DNA of 49,918 nucleotides from an uncultured Prevotellaceae bacterium (lineage in GTDB: Bacteria; Bacteroidota; Bacteroidia; Bacteroidales; Bacteroidaceae), in the NCBI GenBank assembly GCA_902770195.1, contig CACXSA010000007.1:1-49918 (forward strand), in the 5' to 3' direction. Positions within the stretch are counted from its first letter, which is position 1. Each line of letters opens with the position of its first letter. The translations under genes were made by a program, and so were the position numbers. Shown one piece after another: positions 41,744-49,756 of this stretch. The notes under the pieces are model-generated. The model had not been told where the DNA came from. It saw only the letters and a list, made by a program, of their open reading frames with translations, and ran no database searches.

Positions 41744-42649
41744 ATGATGATTCAGAATAGCATCGCTGGACAATACAACGTCAGTTTTTCTCCTGTCATG
41801 CAGCATCGTGTGGTAATGATGCTGAGAAATGCCAACACGCTATTCTCGATAGGATGGTTACGTAAACGGCTTTGGACGGAACTTGGCCGTCGTATCAGTG
41901 AGATTCCTGCTGCTGAATATGAGAATTATGGCCGTTGGCTTCGAAACCATTTTGAGATTCGGTTCATATTGGAGTTTTTGTCGGCCTATCAGAAATCTTT
42001 GGCAAGCATCAGGCAAATCATAGGAAATGCTTACGACACACAAAGCCCGCTGGAGGAGTTGATGGAAGAGCGTGATGAACTCATTAGGGAGTTTGCCTGC
42101 ATGCCGTTGTCGAAAACTTGGAATTGCGTGAAAGACGACGGTGAATCGTGGCGTCAATTCGCCCACCGCTTCCCTTTTGGCGAATTGGGAAAGAAGGAGG
42201 AGATTGACCGTTTTTTTGAAATTCTTGACCGCATCTCCATCATTACTGACATCCTTTGCCGTCGGGCAAAAGAGTATGGATTGGAGATTGACTATCGTTC
42301 TATGCCTGATAGCAAAATGCTATATGAACATGATGGGTCGTTCGATGAAGTATTGGCAAGAGCCATTGAGAATGTCAGTTTTTATATGACAAAAAAAAGT
42401 GCTTGGGCAGTTGTCTTTTGTGTATTACGCGACTATTATAATTATCAGAATCAGGCTGATTTTGAACGTCATGTAAAGAAATTACCACTGAAGGGGAAAA
42501 TGCCGGATTGCTCTGAGGGAACGATTTCGAGCACTCTTCGTGACAACAAATACATGATATTACGCATCGATAAATGGCCAATCGATAAAAAATTCACCAA
42601 GTTTGCCCTCGAATTGCGAGCAGCCATTCAGGCAGAATTAAACAAATAA
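41744..42649 (+). CDS. Hypothetical protein, 301 aa, second of a two-gene unit
   Basis: Start taken at the first of two adjacent ATGs (41744), just after the stop of the previous gene; a longer frame from 41726 would overlap that gene. Helical, soluble, rich in Arg, Glu and aromatic residues. The C-terminal part (about 225-301) includes FCVLRDYYNYQNQADFERHV and a KWPIDKKFTKFALELRAAIQ end, the style of accessory proteins carried by Bacteroidota mobile elements, though I cannot name the family. A terminator follows at 42708-42742. Confidence 0.75.
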   Translation: MMIQNSIAGQYNVSFSPVMQHRVVMMLRNANTLFSIGWLRKRLWTELGRRISEIPAAEYENYGRWLRNHFEIRFILEFLSAYQKSLASIRQIIGNAYDTQSPLEELMEERDELIREFACMPLSKTWNCVKDDGESWRQFAHRFPFGELGKKEEIDRFFEILDRISIITDILCRRAKEYGLEIDYRSMPDSKMLYEHDGSFDEVLARAIENVSFYMTKKSAWAVVFCVLRDYYNYQNQADFERHVKKLPLKGKMPDCSEGTISSTLRDNKYMILRIDKWPIDKKFTKFALELRAAIQAELNK

Positions 42650-42707
42650 TCTCCGTTCTACTCTCAGTTGCCAAGAAAAGTCTCAGATGTCTCAGAATTA
42701 GTTTCAG

Positions 42708-42742
42708 AGCCACCCTAAACTATTTTGAAGGGGTGGCTTTTT
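42708..42742 (+). terminator. Terminator whose loop holds the next promoter's -33 box
   Basis: AGCCACCC at 42708-42715 pairs with GGGTGGCT at 42731-42738, followed by Ts. The loop includes TTTG (42724-42727), which is the -33 element of the promoter for the following gene. Confidence 0.8.
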
Positions 42743-42754
42743 GCCGTATCTTTG
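42724..42754 (+). promoter_or_regulatory. Promoter of the decayed gene at 42907
   Basis: TTTG at 42724-42727 and TATCTTTG at 42747-42754, 19 nt apart. Transcription starts near 42760, so an open frame beginning at 42733 is not a real start. Confidence 0.75.
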
Positions 42755-42906
42755 CAGTAGAAATTTCGAATCGGGAGTTTCTGCTGCATTCTTTTCAGAT
42801 GTCAGTCAGCAGTCAAAAACCGAGCACGGCTCCAAGCCACGGGATGAATAACGCCATTCTATATCACCGTGGAGTGCAAGACGGCAAAAAAAGGACAAAA
42901 ACAATT

Positions 42907-43568
42907 ATGCAAGAATGTAAAAATTATTTGGAGGCCGGCATCGTTCGGCAATTAGAGAACAATGGACTGAAAAATGGTGAGAAGGAACAGCAGGTAAAGT
43001 TGGTCCTAACCTATGCGTACATGGCCGTCAGTTTGTATCGTGAGATGAGTCCTGAGGACAGGATTCTGGCTTCGCAGTGGCACAAGAAATTCAGGCGGTC
43101 TTATTCGCTCAATAAGTTTCTGAGAGAGAGACAAAGAAGCAGCAGAAAAAAATCTTTTCCCCCTGCACCCCCTTATCTTGATAAAGAAGTACAAGATAAA
43201 GACGAGATTCCCTCTCTCTCTCCGGCGCGTGTGAGGAAGACGTTACAGGTTCGTCAGGAGATGTTCTGGAACGAGTTGTTGCAGTACGAGGGAAAGTACG
43301 ACCGGCAGATGTTGCTTGCCTTTGGGACACGGAATACCGGCTGGCTGCGTGGTCGAAGCGCAGTTTCAACAAGAACGACGAGGCTGCCGCGATTCGTCTG
43401 GAGCGTGCGAAGAAGGGCGGTGGGAAGCAGCCAGATGCTAACAATGCCGAGCTGAAGGCCATAGCCGCCAAGCGCGCTGAGGACAACGAAAAGTTGGAGC
43501 GGGAAATCAAGGAGCGCAAAGCCGGTGCTGTGTCGTACGAAGAGTATCTGAAAATGAAAGAAGCATGA
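42907..43568 (+). pseudogene. Decayed plasmid/phage-type replication-related gene
   Basis: The frame starts at the ATG at 42907 (MQECKNYLEAGIVRQLENN) and reads well to QMLLAF near 43323. Then the sense-looking sequence moves to another frame: LWDTEYRLAAWSKRSFNKN, a charged coiled-coil, and an end at EYLKMKEA with stop at 43568. Related proteins of Bacteroidota mobile elements, as I know them, have a FYDYW...MRFEM segment before WDT..RLA.W; it is missing here. This points to a small deletion that also broke the frame. The N-terminal domain is unrecognised. A promoter is still present upstream. Confidence 0.65.
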
Positions 43569-43596
43569 AGGCAATACTAATTCTGTATACTCCAAA

Positions 43597-43680
43597 AGAA
43601 AATCCGATTTCTCCGAAAGAAAATCCGATTTCTCCGAAAGAAAATCCGATTTCTCCGAAAGAAAATCCGATTTCTCCGAA
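43597..43680. repeat. Four exact copies of a 21-nt tandem repeat
   Basis: The unit starts GAAAATCCGATTTC and ends TCCGAAA. Copies begin at 43597, 43618, 43639 and 43660 without any mismatch. It lies between the decayed gene and the 3' end of the second chrA gene. Perfect identity suggests recent expansion. Confidence 0.97.
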
Positions 43681-43695
43681 AGTAATGGCGCTGTA

Positions 43696-44271
43696 CTAGT
43701 AAAGCAACACCAAGCCTGCTACGGCACAATAGAGAATCATGCGGATAGGATTGACCCTGACAAACTTCACACCCACGAAGGCGGCTACGAACAGGAAGCA
43801 GCTGATGCAGAACTGCCAAGGGTCGGCGGAAGGGGTGGAGAAGTTGTCGGGCGTCATCAGCAACAGCGTGGCTGCTGCCAAGAGGCCGACAACGGCGGGG
43901 CGCAAGCCCCGGAATACGGACTCGACCGAGTGGTGGTGCATGTACTTCATGAACATCTTGCTGATAAGCACCATCAGTATCAGCGAGGGCAACACCAGGG
44001 CGAAGGTGGCTGTGGCAGAACCCAGGATGCCCATGAGGTGACTGTTGTAGCACTTGAAGACGGCTGTGTAGCCGCAATAGGTGGCTGAGTTGATGCCGAT
44101 AGGACCGGGCGTCATCTGCGATATGGCTACGATGTCGGTGAATTCCGATGAGGTCAGCCAGTGCCAGTGCTCAACGGTCTCGTTCTGAATCAACGACAGC
44201 ATGCCATAGCCGCCACCGAAACCGAAGAGGCCTATCTCGAAAAACGTGATGAACAAATAGAAGAAAATCAT
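43696..44271 (-). CDS. chrA: Chromate transporter family protein, second half of a pair
   Basis: 191 residues, about six membrane segments. The family motif GLFGFGGGYGMLSLIQNE is at the N-terminus, then SQMTPGPIGINSATYCGY. Short ChrA proteins work as pairs of homologous halves; this one is 27 bases after its partner in the same direction. The family exports chromate or sulfate-like anions, but in anaerobes the natural substrate is uncertain. It ends 15 bases from the 21-nt repeat. The 14-nt repeat lies between the two halves. Confidence 0.9.
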   Translation of the reverse strand: MIFFYLFITFFEIGLFGFGGGYGMLSLIQNETVEHWHWLTSSEFTDIVAISQMTPGPIGINSATYCGYTAVFKCYNSHLMGILGSATATFALVLPSLILMVLISKMFMKYMHHHSVESVFRGLRPAVVGLLAAATLLLMTPDNFSTPSADPWQFCISCFLFVAAFVGVKFVRVNPIRMILYCAVAGLVLLY

Positions 44272-44277
44272 ATTCTC

Positions 44278-44318
44278 TTAACCCTTAACCATGAACCCTT
44301 AACCATGAACCCTTAACT
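44278..44318. repeat. 14-nt (2x7) repeat at the chrA-chrA junction
   Basis: Alternating heptamers AACCCTT and AACCATG. On the minus strand the first chrA ends within it: its TAA stop (44301-44299) is in the second unit, and its last residues (RVHG) are encoded by the repeat. Confidence 0.9.
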
Positions 44319-44874
44319 TCCCGTAAATGTAACCGCCGATTCCTGCCACGATGATAATCCAGATGGGTGAGACGCCCAATGCCCAGATGGCCAGTGCCGA
44401 CACGATGGGAATCCAGATGGTGAACTTGTTCAATTCAGCGCGTTTGCCCAGGTTGAAGGTGGGTACGGCAATCAGTGCCACCACGGCAGGACGGATGCCT
44501 CGGAACATGGCGGCCACCACCGCATTGTCTTCGAACTGCTTGAAGAACATGGCGATGAGAAGGATGATGAGAAATGAGGGTAGGGCAGTGCCTAGCGTGG
44601 TGGCAAGGGCTCCGCGCACCTTTCTTAATTTATAGCCGATGAAGATGGCGATGTTGATGGCAAATACACCCGGGCAGCTCTGGGCGATAGCTATCAGGTC
44701 GAGCATCTCTTCCTTGCGAACCCACTGCTTGCGGTTCACCACTTCTTCCTCTATCAATGGAATCATGGCATATCCACCGCCGAGGGTGAATATGCCAATC
44801 TTAAAGAAGGTCTTAAATGATTCAAAATAGATGTTGCTCACTTTTGGGGCGGCAGCAAATTTTTCACTTTTCAC
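44299..44874 (-). CDS. chrA: Chromate transporter family protein, first half of a pair
   Basis: Up to 191 residues. The frame opens at a GTG (44874) within a heptamer repeat, and the true start may be the GTG at 44841 (VSNIYFESF). The core is standard: FFKIGIFTLGGGYAMIPLIEEE, AIAQSCPGVFAINIAIFIGY and about six membrane segments. It is homologous to the next gene and probably forms a two-subunit transporter with it. It lies directly behind purL, sharing a repeat with the purL stop, so the three genes may be co-transcribed. No ATG start is available, which is unusual. Confidence 0.88.
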   Translation of the reverse strand: MKSEKFAAAPKVSNIYFESFKTFFKIGIFTLGGGYAMIPLIEEEVVNRKQWVRKEEMLDLIAIAQSCPGVFAINIAIFIGYKLRKVRGALATTLGTALPSFLIILLIAMFFKQFEDNAVVAAMFRGIRPAVVALIAVPTFNLGKRAELNKFTIWIPIVSALAIWALGVSPIWIIIVAGIGGYIYGKLRVHG

Positions 44875-44899
44875 TTTTCACTATTCACTTTTCACTTCT
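44853..44899. repeat. Heptamer repeat overlapping the purL stop (SEKFATA type)
   Basis: CAGCAAATTTTTCAC followed by TTTTCAC/TATTCAC heptamers. The purL TGA stop (44894-44892) is one unit, and the only upstream start candidates for chrA (GTG) are in or just after it. Same architecture as 29938-29980. Confidence 0.9.
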
Positions 44900-47800
44900 G
44901 CGCCTCCACCCATTTGCGTGCGTTGACGAAGGCCTCAATCCAAGGTGTTACCTCGTCCTGACGACGATTGGCGGGATACCATGCGTTCTGCCAGGGGAAT
45001 ACGGCGCGCTCAAGGTGAGGCATCATGCACAGATGACGACCATCCTGAGAGCAGATACCTGCCACGTTGTAGTCGGAGCCGTTAGGATTAGCGGGATAGC
45101 CTGCGTAGTTGTACTTGGCAATGATGTTGTACTGGCTCTCAGCCTCAGGCAAATGGAACTTGCCCTCGCCGTGAGCCACCCACAGGCCGAGCTTGTTGCC
45201 ACTCAGGCTTCCGAACATCACACTATTGTTCTGAGGAATGCTCAGGGTGATGAACTCGCTCTCGAACTTGTGCGAGTCGTTGTGCAACATCTTGATATTT
45301 GACGATTTGACTATTGTACTATTTGACGATTTGTCCAATAACCCCAGTTCCACCATCAACTGACAGCCGTTACAGATACCCAGAGAAAGGGTGTCCTCGC
45401 GGGCATAGAACTTATCGAGTGCCTCCTTCGCCTTGGGGTTGAAGAGGAAAGCACCAGCCCAACCCTTGGCAGAGCCCAGTACGTCGGAGTTAGAGAAGCC
45501 ACCGCAGAACACAATCATATTGATGTCCTCGAGGGTCTCGCGGCCAGAAATCAGGTCGGTCATCATCACGTCCTTCACGTCGAAACCGGCGAGGTAGAGG
45601 CAGTAAGCCATCTCGCGCTCACCGTTGGTACCCTTCTCACGGATAATGGCGGCCTTGACGCCAGTAGCCTGACGACGGTCGGCTGAGATACCATACTGTG
45701 CAAGCGTGCCCGTGAAGTCCTTGTTGAACTTCATCTCTATGGGCTGTTTCTTATAGTTCTCGAAGCGCTCCTTGGCCTTGCCGTTGAAACTCTGCTTGCG
45801 ATCCAACAGGTAAGAAGTCTTGTACCATACGTCGCGGAGGGCGTCGATATCGAAGGTCAGGTCCTTATCGCCAGCCTTCACCACGATGGTGCGGCTGTCC
45901 TCAACGGGATAACCAATCTTGGCAAAACCAACACCAGCATCCTCCATGAACTCCTTGAACTCCTGCTTGTGCTCGTCGCTGACCTCGATAACTACACCTG
46001 GGTTCTCAGCGAAGAGCGTCTTCACGACGTCGCCATCCTTGCAGATATCGTGCAGGTTGATGTGCATACCGCCCTTGGTATTGGCGAAGCACATCTCGAG
46101 CAAGGTGGTAATAAGTCCACCGGCAGAGATATCGTGACCAGCCATAATCCAGCCCTTCTCAATCATCTGCTGAACAGCCATGAAGGCATCAGCGAAGTAC
46201 TCGGCGTTCTTGACAGTAGGCACATCGTCGCCCACCTTGCCTAAGCTCTGGGCGAAGGCAGAACCACCCAGGCGCTGCTCGTCGAACGAGAAGTCGATAT
46301 GATAGAGCGATGCGTTCTTGTCATTCACCAAGACGGGGCTAACCACCTTCTTGATGTCAGAAACCTCACCACCAGCCGATACAATAACCGTTCCCGGAGA
46401 GATGATCTTCTCGCCGTTAGGATACTGCTGACTCAAAGACAGCGAGTCCTTACCTGTAGGTACGTTGATATGCAGGTCGCAGCAGAAATCGCTCAGCGCT
46501 TTCACACCTTCATACAGACGGGCATCCTCACCCTCCTGAGAGCGGCAAGGCCACATCCAGTTAGCTGAGAGGCTGAGTGAATCCATACCCTCGGCCAAAG
46601 GTGCCCAGACAATATTGGTCAGCGCTTCGGCAACAGACAGCACGGAGCCGGCAGCAGGATTAGCCAGACCAGCCTGAGGAGCATGTCCAAGGGCTGTTGC
46701 GATACCCTTCACACCACGATAGTCAAGAGCTACGACACCGCAGTCGCTCAATGGCAACTGTATCTCACCCTGACACTGCTGACGGGCTATCTTACCTGTC
46801 ACAGAGCGGTCCACCTTATTCGTCAACCAGTCCTTACAAGCCACAGCCTCCAGCTGGAGCACGCGGTCCAGGTATTCGTTAATCTTATCCTGACTGTAGG
46901 TCACGTCCTCGTAATGACGCTCTACAGTATTGTCCTTCATAATAGTCTTGGGCGAGTGACCGAACATTTGAGCCACATCCAGGTCGAATGGCTTCACACC
47001 ATCGCCCTGCTTGAACGAGAAGTGGGCATCGCCAGTAGTCTCACCAACGACATAGAGTGGGGCACGCTCGCGCTCGGCAATCTTACGTACATGTTCAATG
47101 TGCTTCTCGTCGATGAGCAGGCCCATACGCTCCTGACTCTCGTTGGCAATGATTTCCTTTGAGCTCAGCGTCTTGTCGCCAATAGGCAACTTGGTCATAT
47201 CAATCTCGCCACCGCACTCTTCAACGAGCTCTGACAAGCAGTTCAGGTGACCGGCTGAACCGTGATCGTGGATAGATACAACGGGGTTCACATCCTCTTC
47301 GCAAAGGGCACGAACCAGGTTGTAGGCACGCTTCTGCATCTCTGGGTTGGCACGCTGAACGGCGTTCAACTCGATACCGTTGCTATAGCGACCTGTATCT
47401 ACTGATGATACGGAACCGCCACCAAGACCGATGCGGTAGTTGTCACCACCAACCACGACCACCTTGTTGCCCTTCTGGGGTTCCTTCTTCAGACAGTCGC
47501 GCTTGGTGCCATAACCGACACCACCTGCCAGCATAATCACCTTGTCGTAAGCGTATTTCTCCTTACCTTCTTGGTGCTCGAAAGTGAGTACGGAACCACA
47601 GATCAGCGGCTGGCCGAACTTGTTACCGAAGTCTGAAGCACCATTCGAGGCCTTGGTCAGGATCTGCTGTGGGGTCTGATACAGCCACTGACGAACGGGC
47701 AGGATATCCTCCCAGTCTCTTTTGGCGGTAGCCAATTTTTCACTATTCACTATTCCCTCTTCACTTAATCTGGGATAGGCTGTCATATAAACAGCCGTAC

Positions 47801-48650
47801 CAGCGATAGGCCATGAACCGACACCACCACCCATACGGTCGCGGATTTCACCACCCGTACCAGTAGCAGCACCGTTGAACGGCTCTACGGTAGTGGGGAA
47901 GTTATGCGTCTCAGCCTTCAGCGAGATCACGCTCTCGATATCCTTTACCTGGAAGTAGTCGCTGGTGCTCTGATCCTTTGGAGCGAACTGCTCAACGACA
48001 GGACCCTGTGCAAAAGCCACATTGTCTTTATAGGCTGAGAGAATCTTGTTGGGATTCTCCTGCGTTGTCTTCTTAATCATCGCGAAGAGCGAACTCTCCA
48101 TCTCCTGGCCGTCGATGATAAAGGTGCCACCGAAAATCTTATGGCGGCAGTGCTCAGAGTTGATCTGGGCAAAACCGAAGATCTCTGAATCGGTCAGCGG
48201 ACGGCCGTTCTGTTTCTCCAGTCCGTGCAGATACTCGATTTCCTCTGGAGAAAGGGCAAGACCTTCCTGCTCGTTATATTCCTCCAGATTATCCACATAC
48301 TTGATGGGCTCAGGCTGGATGTTAATCGTGAAGATGTCCTGATCCAGACCGTTATACATGCGCTGTAACATCTCGTCGTGCTCAGCATCCTTGCTTGCCA
48401 CAGCGAAGTACTCCTCGATACGGCTGATGCCCTTGAGACCCATGTTCTGCGTAATCTCAACAGCATTCGTTGACCATGGGGTCACCATTTCGCGACGCGG
48501 ACCTACGAAATAGCCTTTCAGCGTTTCGTCGTCCAGCAATTCGGCTTCACCGTAAAGCCAGCACAGTTCTTTTACTTCTTCCTGATTGAGTTGGTGGTCC
48601 ACTTGTGTAGCGATAATGCTCTGTTGTGGAGTCTTGAAAAAGAGTATCAT
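44892..48650 (-). CDS. purL: Phosphoribosylformylglycinamidine synthase
   Basis: 1,252 residues from the ATG at 48650, which follows AAGAAGGAT and begins MILFFKTPQQSIIATQVDHQ as in other Bacteroidota. It is the long single-chain form: the linker region, then two synthetase halves (RHKIFGGTFIIDGQ, NFPTTVEPFNGAATGTGGE, DHGSAGHLNCLSELVEECGG), and a C-terminal glutaminase with GICNGCQLM (Cys1093) and WVAHGEGKFH. It makes FGAM in purine synthesis using Gln and ATP. Two tandem repeats are inserted in frame, at 47724-47767 (EEGIVNSEKLATAKRDWE) and 45293-45335 (KSSNSTIVKSSNIK); both lie in probable surface loops. Confidence 0.97.
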   Translation of the reverse strand: MILFFKTPQQSIIATQVDHQLNQEEVKELCWLYGEAELLDDETLKGYFVGPRREMVTPWSTNAVEITQNMGLKGISRIEEYFAVASKDAEHDEMLQRMYNGLDQDIFTINIQPEPIKYVDNLEEYNEQEGLALSPEEIEYLHGLEKQNGRPLTDSEIFGFAQINSEHCRHKIFGGTFIIDGQEMESSLFAMIKKTTQENPNKILSAYKDNVAFAQGPVVEQFAPKDQSTSDYFQVKDIESVISLKAETHNFPTTVEPFNGAATGTGGEIRDRMGGGVGSWPIAGTAVYMTAYPRLSEEGIVNSEKLATAKRDWEDILPVRQWLYQTPQQILTKASNGASDFGNKFGQPLICGSVLTFEHQEGKEKYAYDKVIMLAGGVGYGTKRDCLKKEPQKGNKVVVVGGDNYRIGLGGGSVSSVDTGRYSNGIELNAVQRANPEMQKRAYNLVRALCEEDVNPVVSIHDHGSAGHLNCLSELVEECGGEIDMTKLPIGDKTLSSKEIIANESQERMGLLIDEKHIEHVRKIAERERAPLYVVGETTGDAHFSFKQGDGVKPFDLDVAQMFGHSPKTIMKDNTVERHYEDVTYSQDKINEYLDRVLQLEAVACKDWLTNKVDRSVTGKIARQQCQGEIQLPLSDCGVVALDYRGVKGIATALGHAPQAGLANPAAGSVLSVAEALTNIVWAPLAEGMDSLSLSANWMWPCRSQEGEDARLYEGVKALSDFCCDLHINVPTGKDSLSLSQQYPNGEKIISPGTVIVSAGGEVSDIKKVVSPVLVNDKNASLYHIDFSFDEQRLGGSAFAQSLGKVGDDVPTVKNAEYFADAFMAVQQMIEKGWIMAGHDISAGGLITTLLEMCFANTKGGMHINLHDICKDGDVVKTLFAENPGVVIEVSDEHKQEFKEFMEDAGVGFAKIGYPVEDSRTIVVKAGDKDLTFDIDALRDVWYKTSYLLDRKQSFNGKAKERFENYKKQPIEMKFNKDFTGTLAQYGISADRRQATGVKAAIIREKGTNGEREMAYCLYLAGFDVKDVMMTDLISGRETLEDINMIVFCGGFSNSDVLGSAKGWAGAFLFNPKAKEALDKFYAREDTLSLGICNGCQLMVELGLLDKSSNSTIVKSSNIKMLHNDSHKFESEFITLSIPQNNSVMFGSLSGNKLGLWVAHGEGKFHLPEAESQYNIIAKYNYAGYPANPNGSDYNVAGICSQDGRHLCMMPHLERAVFPWQNAWYPANRRQDEVTPWIEAFVNARKWVEAQK
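45293..45335. repeat. 8-nt tandem repeat in purL
   Basis: ATTTGACG, ATTTGACT, ATTGTACT, ATTTGACG: about four octamers, encoding SSNSTIVKSSNIK in the glutaminase domain. Confidence 0.8.
47724..47767. repeat. Heptamer repeat in purL (SEKFATA type)
   Basis: GGCGGTAGCCAATTTTTCAC followed by TATTCAC-like heptamers; the minus strand encodes EEGIVNSEKLATAK. It is a diverged copy of the element found at 19957, 29938 and 44853. Confidence 0.85.
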
Positions 48651-48686
48651 ATCCTTCTTTACCTTATTAATATTATAATTTGGCTG

Positions 48687-48694
48687 CAAAGTTA
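48687..48694 (-). promoter_or_regulatory. -7 box of purL
   Basis: TAACTTTG on the minus strand, 37 bases before the ATG at 48650. It lies inside a longer open frame beginning at 48689, which excludes that earlier start. Confidence 0.6.
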
Positions 48695-48747
48695 CTTAAA
48701 AATATCTAAATTGATGCAACTTTCGACCGAAATGTGCGTCTAATGAT

Positions 48748-48755
48748 TAACTTTG
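48748..48755 (+). promoter_or_regulatory. -7 box of the OmpA-type gene
   Basis: TAACTTTG on the plus strand, 45 bases before the ATG at 48801; divergent from the purL promoter, with only about 55 bases between the two boxes. Confidence 0.6.
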
Positions 48756-48800
48756 CACCGTCAAAGTGACGAATATTGTAATAATTTAATAAAGAAAGAA

Positions 48801-49640
48801 ATGAAAAAATCAGTTTTTATGATGGCTCTGGCAGCAGGTTTTATGCTGACCAGTTGTGGAGTGAAGAAAGAACTCTATCAGGCATGTCAGGAAGAAAATA
48901 AGTCTTTGCAGGCTAATTATCAGGATACTAAAGAGCAGTTGGCTGCTGCTACCGCTCGCGTATCTAGTCTTCAGGAACAGCTGAACAGTGTACAGCAGAC
49001 CAATGCTACCTTGCAGAAGTCACTCGACAAGAGTTTGACCAATGCAAGTCAGAACAACATCAGCATTGAGAAATTGGTTGACCAGATTAATGAGTCTAAC
49101 CAGTACATCCGCCATCTGGTTGAGGTTAAGTCTAAGAGTGACTCCCTGAACATGGTATTGACCAACAACCTCACCCGTTCACTTTCTAAGGAAGAGCTGA
49201 AGGAGGTTGACGTACAGGTGCTCAAAGGCGTGGTCTATATCTCGTTGGCTGACAACATGCTCTACGAGAGCGGCACCTACAAGATTAACAAGCGTGCTGC
49301 TGAGACCCTGTCGAAGATTGCCAAAATCATCAAGGACTATAAGGACTACGACGTACTCGTTGAGGGTAACACCGATAATGTGCCCATCTCTCGCGAGAAC
49401 ATTCGCAACAACTGGGACCTCTCTTGTCTGCGTGCCAGCAGTGTTGTTCAGGCTTTGCAGAACGACTATGGCGTAGATCCTAAGCGCCTTACTGCCGGTG
49501 GCCGTGGTGAGTACAATCCTCTCCAGCCTAACACCAGCGAGGTAGGTAAGATGCGTAACCGTCGTACCCAGATTATCATCACTCCGAAACTCGATGAGTT
49601 CATGGACCTCATTGGTCAGGCACCCGAAGAGAGTAAGTAA
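48801..49640 (+). CDS. OmpA-family peptidoglycan-binding lipoprotein
   Basis: 279 residues from the ATG at 48801. Signal MKKSVFMMALAAGFMLTSC is a lipoprotein signal with Cys19. Residues about 22-110 form a coiled coil (ENKSLQANYQDTKEQLAAAT and on). The C-terminal half is an OmpA/MotB domain: VYISLADNMLYESGTYKIN, VEGNTDNVPIS, LRASSVVQAL and NRRTQIIITPK, with the residues that bind the diaminopimelate of peptidoglycan. It should tether the outer membrane to the wall. A strong terminator follows at 49689. Confidence 0.92.
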   Translation: MKKSVFMMALAAGFMLTSCGVKKELYQACQEENKSLQANYQDTKEQLAAATARVSSLQEQLNSVQQTNATLQKSLDKSLTNASQNNISIEKLVDQINESNQYIRHLVEVKSKSDSLNMVLTNNLTRSLSKEELKEVDVQVLKGVVYISLADNMLYESGTYKINKRAAETLSKIAKIIKDYKDYDVLVEGNTDNVPISRENIRNNWDLSCLRASSVVQALQNDYGVDPKRLTAGGRGEYNPLQPNTSEVGKMRNRRTQIIITPKLDEFMDLIGQAPEESK

Positions 49641-49688
49641 TCACTCATTGAAATTCTCTGCCTTATATATAATAAGGTGTAACCCTAT

Positions 49689-49726
49689 TTCGAGGCTTGA
49701 TATTTGTCAAGTCTCGAATTTTTTTT
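49689..49726 (+). terminator. Terminator of the OmpA-type gene
   Basis: TTCGAGGCTTGA at 49689-49700 pairs over twelve positions (one G-U) with TCAAGTCTCGAA at 49707-49718, followed by eight Ts. Confidence 0.92.
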
Positions 49727-49756
49727 GCTGAAAATGAAAAATTTTCCTGGAAAAGT

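Noticed and set aside
42733-42906. Longer N-terminus for the decayed gene
   Set aside because: The promoter's TATCTTTG (42747-42754) is within it, and the residues show no family character.
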